Shown: positions 57,675 through 64,000 of the stretch, one piece after another | Position numbering within the stretch: the stretch's first letter is position 1 | Layout of the letters: the number at the start of each line of letters is the position of its first letter | Program-made: the position numbers and the translations under genes | The notes under the pieces: generated by a model | Database searches by the model: none | What the model was told of the DNA's origin: nothing | Seen by the model: the letters and a program-made list of their open reading frames with translations, nothing else | NCBI GenBank assembly: GCA_037176885.1 | Contig: JAWWNJ010000076.1 | Coordinates: forward strand, 806,001 to 870,000 | Direction of reading: 5' to 3' | DNA length: 64,000 nt | Source: Favolaschia claudopus | Lineage: Eukaryota > Basidiomycota > Agaricomycetes > Agaricales > Mycenaceae

Positions 57675-58891
57675 ATGGACTTGGGTGCGCATTTCGACCG
57701 CGAAGGAGCCAGTAAGTCAGCTTGCGATATGACGAGACGTGCCTCAAAAAGTCGAACAGAACTGGCGCTGGAAAAGTTCATACAAGATAGAGTAAACGAG
57801 AGCAAAGATGCAAAGGAAACAAGTGTTCAGTATTTTGCACGCCTCAACGCACGTATACATACTCCAAAGTTCGAGCGCGATATAACCATTTCTGAATAGC
57901 TTGACAATGTTGTAGTGCACGAAGTCGACCGGCAAGTTTCAAATCGTCGCGAGTGGAAGTTAGCTGCACTCTCTGGAAGCGAGGTCGTCCCCGAAGAGGT
58001 AGCGTTCAGATTGCACGGCGTCCTGGCTAAAATCAATCTCGCTCCTGGAGAAATCGCGCAGTAATATTTATGTTATCGTTATGATCTGGCCTGACCTGGA
58101 GGCGTAGTCTGAACGCTTACAAGGCATCCTCGCTCACACAGCGGGTCCAACTTGTGGGACTCGGGTCTCATGCGTTCGACGATATGCTTCTCAATACGAA
58201 AGTTGTCACCGACATTTTTCGCCGACACCTTGGGGGTCAGCACTCACCTGTGTGGAAGATCGGCGAGGGCTACGGGGACTTGCAAATGAACTGTTCGTGT
58301 CTGTATTTGACTAAGGCGTTCAACAGACCCGAGAGGGAGGTGGCCTTCGGACCGGGAGTGGACCCGTTCAAGAAATTCGCGAGATACAAACCTCAAGGCT
58401 ACATCCATACTGCGGCCAATGTCGTCAAGTACTTCAAACGAGTAGATGAAGAGGGAAAACGGTAAGCCGACTCTCTCAGTATGTGATTGAGGCTGAGCCG
58501 ACGTGGGTCTACCGCACAGGGTTCTTTATGAATGTTTTCCGGGTACATTTCGCGTGGGCGACATAGTGGAGGTGCAAGGGAGTGTGATCGCTTTTCCGGT
58601 CAAAGACGGGATGGTCAAGATGGTTTTCCAAATGAACACGTTGATTCTCGAGGACGCCAGCTTTTCGAAAGTAAGCGGATAACTTTCGCCCATCGACGCC
58701 TGAAATTGACTGTGGCACTGTGGCAGGCTGCAGAACACGCGCGCGCTCGAGAGTATAATCCACCTCAACGACCGATGCAGCTGAAGCGTAAGAGCTGGTA
58801 CGAGGAGGAGGACGAAGACATGGAGGTGGGAGGCGCTAGGCGGAAATTCAAGGATCTTCGACTGGAGACTGCTCATTCATACGTCGGATAA
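57675..58891 (+). CDS. Agaricomycete protein with OB-fold-like segment
   Basis: Firm exons: 57900..58060, 58108..58461, 58520..58670, 58727..58891, all in phase; a first exon starting at the ATG at 57675 is likely but its join is not resolved. The third firm exon encodes GTFRVGDIVEVQGSVIAFPV, then KMVFQMNTLILED, a beta-strand pattern like an OB fold, which commonly binds single-stranded nucleic acid. The C-terminus is charged (KRKSWYEEEDEDMEVGG). I recognise the block GDIVE-Q-S...P as typical of a repeated agaricomycete family of unknown function. The gene lies head to head with the 57462 gene, with about 210 bp between their starts, so the two may share a promoter. Confidence 0.6.
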
Positions 58892-59218
58892 AAGTGACTG
58901 TTACTCTTGTGACTGGGCATCTTTTAACTCTCACAACGCGCAACGCGGAATCGGACTTTCAATTCGTCTATCGTTCAATGGAAAGTAAAAGAATTACACT
59001 AATGTTGTTGACACAAAAAAAAAACAAAGTTCGTTATGGCCCATCGGCGCTTGACACTCGCCCAGCATTCGTTCCTCGTCAAAATACGTTCCTCCGCGCG
59101 TTCACACCATGCACCGTTTCAATCCGCCGCTCAACCTGTTCGCCTCACGGAGTCCTGAATGTGCATAAGTCAAATTGCAGACTTCGAGAAGCACAGTCAC
59201 AGAAGCACGTACCGACAT
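58892..59218. other. Intergenic, no gene recognised
   Basis: This is the 3' side of two converging genes. Nothing coding is seen, and it presumably holds both 3' UTRs. Confidence 0.5.
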
Positions 59219-60559
59219 TCAAAACCGTAACACTGCTGGCACCAAATCATCCGCTGGGTTTCGCACCACACGTGCACCGACGACACTGTACAGGAAGGTC
59301 TGCAGGCCACCCAAAGGTCCTCGCTCGTATGTTTTCACGACAGCGTCCGGACGATAATGGTTGCGTTGGCGGTGCACCAAGATGGCCTCTGCGGTAGCCC
59401 AGTCCAGCGGACCTTGTATGTGGATGTCGGATAACGTCGGAGCGACCGAGTTATGGTTCTTCGAGTAACTGTGCAAGGCGGCGAGAAGCTTAGCCGCTCC
59501 TGCGCGCATGCCGCGCAGATCCAGATGCTGTAGGCGAGGAAATCCATCGTACACGGAACAAAGCTCCCAGTCGACCATGTTAACGGTCAACCGCAAACTA
59601 CGAATATTGCTCCACGACATATTCCGCCAGCCTTTCTCCACCCCCGTCAAACACCTTAGGTGCTCATTAGCGCTTTCGAAGTCCAGATACTGCAAGTTTG
59701 GGACCTTCAGTGAGATCGCCAAGTACACGACAGAGGGATGGGTGCATAAAATAGCGAGATGGGTGAGATCCGGCATTTCAGGCGTTCGTTTGGGATGAAG
59801 AATAGATCGCGATGGGACATCGGAGGTGTGAATGTCGGAGAGACGCAAGTGGGTCAACTTTTTGCAAGGAACCAACGCGTCCATGATCTGGCGAGCGGAA
59901 ACTTCAGCTTCAGCCGCAATCGGTCCGATCTCCAGACGAGTCAAGCTGTCGCCGCCCACGAAGATGCCGAATTGCACGAACGAATGCTTGACGGTCAAAC
60001 CTGTGGGACTCGACGCAGGGAAAATGGGCAGCGACGTCGAAGCATCCGAAAAGTCTTGGCCGGGGTGCCAGTCGAAGACGATGTTTTGGATGCTACTGGT
60101 TGAGAACTGGGAGAGCCCCTGCACTACAGAGTCGTGCTCGAGTTCGCCTTCGCATTGGACTAGGAGCGTCTCGCATCGACCCAGAGCATCATCCAACACA
60201 TCGAACTTTCGCTCGAGAAATTCCTCCAACCAGCCGAGCCTGCGATCGAAAGCGGTCAAGTCGAGAAAGATGTCGAGAGACAAAGCTCCAGCATAATGAA
60301 GACAAGTGCGAATATCCGCATCCGTCGATTCCTCGTCGATGTATAGCATGCGCCAAACCTCGGGTAACCCCCACACGATATGGGCCCAGGAGCTGCAAAC
60401 TTTTTGAAGGGTTCTCCTATTCCAAGCATGGGTTATAGGATCCGAGAGCAAGTTGTCCGCCAGCACGCAGACGAAAACCTCTCCTAGCACCTCGTTGGGG
60501 AACCGAGTACCATTGCCGATGTTCTTGGGCGTTTCCATCTTGAGTGCACGCTGGACCAT
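59219..60559 (-). CDS. F-box/LRR-type protein, single exon
   Basis: 446 aa from the ATG at 60559; an ATG at 60538 is equally possible and the F-box is complete from either. The F-box motif is TRFPNEVLGEVFVCVLADN with TLQKVCSSWAHIVWGLPEVW, the part that would bind Skp1. Leucine-rich strands follow (DSLTRLEIGPIAAE, CKKLTHLRLSDIHTSD, MPDLTHLAIL, VPNLQYLDFESA, FPRLQHLDLRGM), forming the probable substrate-binding face. No intron is needed. The frame stops in ordinary fashion at 59219. Substrate unknown; it belongs to the expanded F-box set of mushroom-forming fungi. Confidence 0.85.
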   Translation of the reverse strand: MVQRALKMETPKNIGNGTRFPNEVLGEVFVCVLADNLLSDPITHAWNRRTLQKVCSSWAHIVWGLPEVWRMLYIDEESTDADIRTCLHYAGALSLDIFLDLTAFDRRLGWLEEFLERKFDVLDDALGRCETLLVQCEGELEHDSVVQGLSQFSTSSIQNIVFDWHPGQDFSDASTSLPIFPASSPTGLTVKHSFVQFGIFVGGDSLTRLEIGPIAAEAEVSARQIMDALVPCKKLTHLRLSDIHTSDVPSRSILHPKRTPEMPDLTHLAILCTHPSVVYLAISLKVPNLQYLDFESANEHLRCLTGVEKGWRNMSWSNIRSLRLTVNMVDWELCSVYDGFPRLQHLDLRGMRAGAAKLLAALHSYSKNHNSVAPTLSDIHIQGPLDWATAEAILVHRQRNHYRPDAVVKTYERGPLGGLQTFLYSVVGARVVRNPADDLVPAVLRF

Positions 60560-60818
60560 TAATATCCACTCAGGAAGAAAAATACGCAACTCACTTCTCG
60601 TTTGGACTTGGCTGCGTATTCGAAAGACGGGAATGTGCGAATCTGGGGTACAAAACGCGGAGGGTGGGAGATCGAAAGAGCGTTAACAAACACCTGCGGT
60701 GGCCGCTCAAATAGGGAATTTCGTTTTATTTGGTCCGGAACTCGCTTTCAGAGAATATGAAGGAAAGAACACACGTTATCATACACAGATCAAGAGCGGC
60801 GTTTCTTGCTATTATTTA

Positions 60819-62138
60819 TCACAAAGGAGTAGCTACGGGAATGATACCAAATTTGTTCCAAAAAGTCGTATGAGTAAAGTGCGCGATGGAAATGCGTTGT
60901 CCGTTACTAAAAGCTTTTACCTCGTGAGGTAAAAGCTTGCCGCGAACCATAATCATCGTCCCGTGTGTATAACACATCTGCAGATTAAGGCAGGGGATGA
61001 ACAAGTCACCTCCAGTGAAGGGTCCCACCACGACGAGAACAGCCCAACCGTTCTTGGGGTCCGACTTGTCGGCGTGGAGAGGTGTCTGACGGTTGTACAT
61101 CAGCTCGCGACCTTCCATATATAGCGGATCTTTGGTGCCCAGTATGTCGTAGAACCGATAACGCTTGCATGCAGATGCATGAAGCTCCTGCAGTTGGGCA
61201 GAATGAGTCGGGTCGATTTCGTCGATGAGACAGTTGACGCGATGGGAAATGAGACGAAGCTGAGCAATCAACTGCAAGCTGGCAGCGAAACCCTTCCCTG
61301 TCTTCAACATGTCTCGAGAGGGGACAGGGTTGTCGTGCTACACGATAATCAGAATTATGAGAGCAAGAGGGAGGTCAGAATCGTGGCGTACAGGATGACC
61401 GATCGGTAGCCACGCTCGGACTAACTTGAAGAGGCCAGCAACTTGCCCAGGACGAATGTTGTAAGACTTGCGTTGTCCTCGAGTCTGCCCATCGGCGCCG
61501 GCTGCCAGCGACAACGTGCCTAGAGGCGCATAATAAGCGGATGGTAGCTGGGAAAAAACAATTCGTAAACACCTTTGAAGCCGTCATGGACGAATTGCAC
61601 AAGTTCAGACAATAGTATGTCCTAGGAAGTTCGAGCGAAGTTCGTTGGAAAGATGAAACACAACTTACGGCGGAAGCTTCCCTGATGGCCCCTGGAAGGT
61701 GGACAACGAGCCCAAAGCCGTCATTACTGACTGCGATGCGAGGTGAAGCGTCGTCCCATTTAACAAGTGCCGGGGGAACAGACTGAGCTCGTCCAAGAAG
61801 AGCTTCTTGAAAACTGAACTGAGACATGACGACTGTGAAAGATTGAGACACCAGACAGCATGACACCAGCTTAATGCACCTCGATTGTCCTTCGCTACCT
61901 GTGCAAGGCGTTTAATCTCTCTACCAAAGCCTTTTTCGAGGCGCTTCAACTGGTCTTCCGAAAGAGGGTCGCTGGCGGCAGGCAGACGAACACGCTTGCT
62001 GGGTATGACGAAGTCGTCAGAGGGCGCGATGTCATTCGACACAGACAAGCGAGGAACGGAGTCCGTTGTACGCGTCGAAGGTCTCTCTTCAGGTCCGTAG
62101 GGTTTACCGGCAGAGCTTCGAGTGAAATAGCGCTTCAT
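60819..62138 (-). CDS. TET/JBP-like 2-oxoglutarate Fe(II) dioxygenase
   Basis: Model: complement of 60819..61337, 61392..61519, 61573..61621, 61669..61832, 61880..62138, 372 aa in one frame. The catalytic core is in the last exon: QTPLHADKSD gives the iron ligands H288 and D290, RGKLLPHEV the distal ligand H338, and NGQRISIAHFTH the 2-oxoglutarate-binding R348. The surrounding blocks (GWAVLVVVGPFTGGDLFIP, CYTHGTMIMVRG) match the fungal TET/JBP group, which oxidises 5-methylcytosine or thymine in DNA; this activity is inferred for this copy. The N-terminus is basic with RSSAGKPYG and SKRVRLP, probably nuclear. The ATG at 62138 follows a TATA-like stretch; an upstream ATG at 62189 overlaps that stretch. 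The intron 3 acceptor was chosen to keep the frame (GTLSLAAGADGQTRGQ). Confidence 0.8.
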
Positions 62139-62187
62139 TGGAGAGGTAGACAAAGAGGGTATCCAGCAAGCGAAAGCGATAGAGAAC

Positions 62188-62196
62188 ATATATATT
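62188..62196 (-). promoter_or_regulatory. TATA-like element of the dioxygenase gene
   Basis: ATATATATG on the minus strand lies about 50 bases before the chosen ATG at 62138. Confidence 0.35.
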
Positions 62197-62199
62197 CGT

Positions 62200-62698
62200 C
62201 CATGAGGAGTCGAAGATAGATCGGGATAACTTGTTTTGGGTCAAGATCAAGGTAACGAAGTCACAATTACGAAATGGTCAGGATGACGGCAGCTGGACGT
62301 GGGAAGGTCAAGACATGACTGAGACACACCAACGTGGTACCTGCTTCTTCGAGATCTTGCAAAAAATTCCGGATTTGCTCCAAATCACTGCCGCAAAATA
62401 TCGGATCTCAGAGTCAGACTAAGCAAGGTCCCCTCCCGCGCGGCCGCCGGCCACTACCCAGAGATCCACCGCCATAGCGAGGTGTTCACATTGACGAGCA
62501 CATACCATCTAACGCCAATTGCATACAAACCAATTGACTTCAGTTACCGAATTTCCTGTATCAGTCTGATAATTCACAACCCATCTCCACTGTGCGAAAA
62601 GTATCCGACTGAGTAAATGACCGACTTTCGCCGCATAGGAAAAACGGAGCTGTAACATGTTAGTTGGTTGTATTGATCGAAACCGAAAACGACTCACT
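62200..62698. other. Intergenic, no gene recognised
   Basis: Short frames only. It holds the promoter side of the dioxygenase gene and the 3' side of the partial gene to the right. Confidence 0.5.
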
Positions 62699-64000
62699 TC
62701 ACACTCGATATACATCAGCATAAAGGTCAAACGGTCGCAGCTTGTGCCACACGATCTCTTGTACAATTTCCTTCGTCGAATCATAACGGGCCAAAGAACT
62801 GGGTGGCAAGGATTGAAGAAGTTCAGAGTTCAGTTGAGGGACGACAACACGCAGCTGCCTGAGAAGCTGCCCACGAATGGAACGTTGGAGCACACCGTCG
62901 TAGATGTGCTCCCAGTCCCGATTGGCAACAGATAGCATCGAGAGACGAGGCAGGAGAGGAGTCGAATACTGGGAAGCTGGAATGACGAGATTGCCGAAAT
63001 AACTACCAAGCGCCTGAAAACACGCGTATCCATCCAACTCAGAGACACTGAGATGTTCGCATGTCGACAGAGTGGCATACAGCTCTGCTAAGGTGACAGC
63101 GTTTTGTAGACGGCCTAGAATTTGGACGAAGGGAGCGCTTAGAGCCACGCGACTGCTTTGGTAATGGCTTAGCTCCGCATCCCCAGAAAAACGCAAGTAT
63201 AACTCGGCGAGTGAAGGCAGGCGCAGCAAATCGAGGAGTGGGAACAAGCTCTCCGTCGCCTCGCGGAAGTCGTGATCAAAGCGTAACTTTAGGATTTGGA
63301 GTCCGGGCAAAGTAATCCGATCGCATGTCTCGACAGAACCCGTGAAGCCAGTGTGGTACAGCTGCACCTCTTTCAGCGAGGAAGCACAGCGAAGAAAGTC
63401 GCAGAAATCGCGGGCCGTTGGCCATGCGAAGTAGGGCACATTGGCTAACCGCAAGACCTGCAACGCTCGGAAATCAGGAAGGTGAAGTCGAGAACATCCA
63501 ACACCCCTCAGATGGAGGCGAATCAAGTTGTCTGGACGTTGAAGGACGTCGGGAGATAGTCCAAGAGAACGCTGATAGAGATATACGTCGGTAAAGACGT
63601 ACAACTCCTCCAAACGGTCGAGGGGAAGACGGGCAACGATTTTGAAGACGTGGTGCACCGTGGCAGGATAGGGGGACAAAACGATCACAGAAGTCCATTG
63701 ATGGGAGGAACGGACGCAGTGAGCGAACGCCTCTCGAAACCGAGTTACATGCACCAGTTCGCCCGGACCAACATGTCCTCCGTCTACCGCAACAAGGCGA
63801 AAATTGCGGTCTCCAACAGCGTTGATGAAGGAATTAACGGAAGTGGCAGTGGACTGGGGAGAGACGCGGAGAGTTGACCAAAACGGTTTGTACGAAACGG
63901 CGAACACTTTGAAGGTTTTGCAAACGAGAATGAAGCGACCGCGCATGCGCCAGGATATAGTAGAACCAGGGAAAGCCCCTGCAATGGTGCAATCAAAGAT
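62699..64000 (-). CDS. F-box/LRR-type protein, partial at right edge
   Basis: The frame ends at 62699 and is still open at the window edge, so the N-terminus is missing; the first internal ATG is at 63946 (MRGRFILVCKTFKVFAV). The block WRMRGRFILVCKTF is the end of an F-box-like region as seen in related fungal proteins. The visible 415 residues are LRR-like, with many leucine strands (RLEELYVFTDVYLYQ, DNLIRLHLRGVGCSRLHLP, LPGLQILKLRFD, LPSLAELYLRFSG). An acceptor-like CATTGCAG near 63980 may mark an intron border. The likely role is substrate adaptor of an SCF ligase; the substrate is unknown. Confidence 0.7.
   Translation of the reverse strand: MFDCTIAGAFPGSTISWRMRGRFILVCKTFKVFAVSYKPFWSTLRVSPQSTATSVNSFINAVGDRNFRLVAVDGGHVGPGELVHVTRFREAFAHCVRSSHQWTSVIVLSPYPATVHHVFKIVARLPLDRLEELYVFTDVYLYQRSLGLSPDVLQRPDNLIRLHLRGVGCSRLHLPDFRALQVLRLANVPYFAWPTARDFCDFLRCASSLKEVQLYHTGFTGSVETCDRITLPGLQILKLRFDHDFREATESLFPLLDLLRLPSLAELYLRFSGDAELSHYQSSRVALSAPFVQILGRLQNAVTLAELYATLSTCEHLSVSELDGYACFQALGSYFGNLVIPASQYSTPLLPRLSMLSVANRDWEHIYDGVLQRSIRGQLLRQLRVVVPQLNSELLQSLPPSSLARYDSTKEIVQEIVWHKLRPFDLYADVYRV

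Noticed and set aside
1..64000. CRISPR arrays, bacterial-type operons, ribosomal RNA genes
   Set aside because: No evenly spaced identical repeats, no ribosome binding sites, introns in most genes and no rRNA-like sequence; the window is clearly eukaryotic.

Overview
The window looks like a transposon-rich stretch of a basidiomycete genome, most likely an agaricomycete mushroom. The evidence is: short introns (about 45-100 nt) with GT...AG ends; an abundance of F-box/LRR genes; a TET/JBP-type dioxygenase of the kind expanded in these fungi; several large agaricomycete-restricted families of unknown function; and fungal Helitron, chromovirus (Ty3/Gypsy), Ty1/Copia, MULE and hAT-like elements. 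All exon joins were worked out by eye from splice sites, reading phase and family motifs. No similarity search was possible.

Left part (1-11.2 kb). Near the left edge an hAT-like miniature element (8-bp TSD, TIR starting TAAGG) interrupts an open frame and itself carries a second foldback element with TA target sites. Then come three minus-strand genes: an 11-exon pseudokinase-like agaricomycete gene (3.4-5.8 kb), an F-box gene (7.5-8.8 kb) and a small secreted cysteine-rich protein (9.4-9.7 kb).

Middle-left (11.2-22.3 kb). A non-autonomous TIR element with TA target sites and TGGCGGTC tips is split by an apparently intact, 4-exon Helitron (about 13.66-22.29 kb). The Helitron has asymmetric terminal inverted repeats and a 3' hairpin, like Helentron/Helitron2 elements. 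After a 2.4-kb stretch with no convincing gene comes an F-box gene (24.7-25.9 kb).

Centre (26.2-52.0 kb). This is a three-level nest. A second, different Helitron gene (minus strand, with a C-terminal USP-like peptidase domain and a frameshift) was split by a 9.5-kb chromovirus (CCACG duplication, 425-bp LTRs). The chromovirus was then hit by a Copia element inside its 3' LTR (ATTGG duplication, 371-bp LTRs) and by a MULE with a SWIM finger inside its reverse transcriptase (10-bp duplication). The two LTRs of each retroelement look identical by eye, so the insertions are recent.

Right part (52.1-64 kb). Three agaricomycete-restricted genes lie together: a Zn2Cys6-like protein (+), a long multi-exon protein ending in conserved domains (-), and a protein with an OB-fold-like segment (+). 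They are followed by an F-box gene, the TET/JBP-like dioxygenase and a partial F-box/LRR-type gene that runs off the right edge. Apart from the mobile elements no operon-like cooperation is visible; the genes look like ordinary dispersed fungal genes between transposons.
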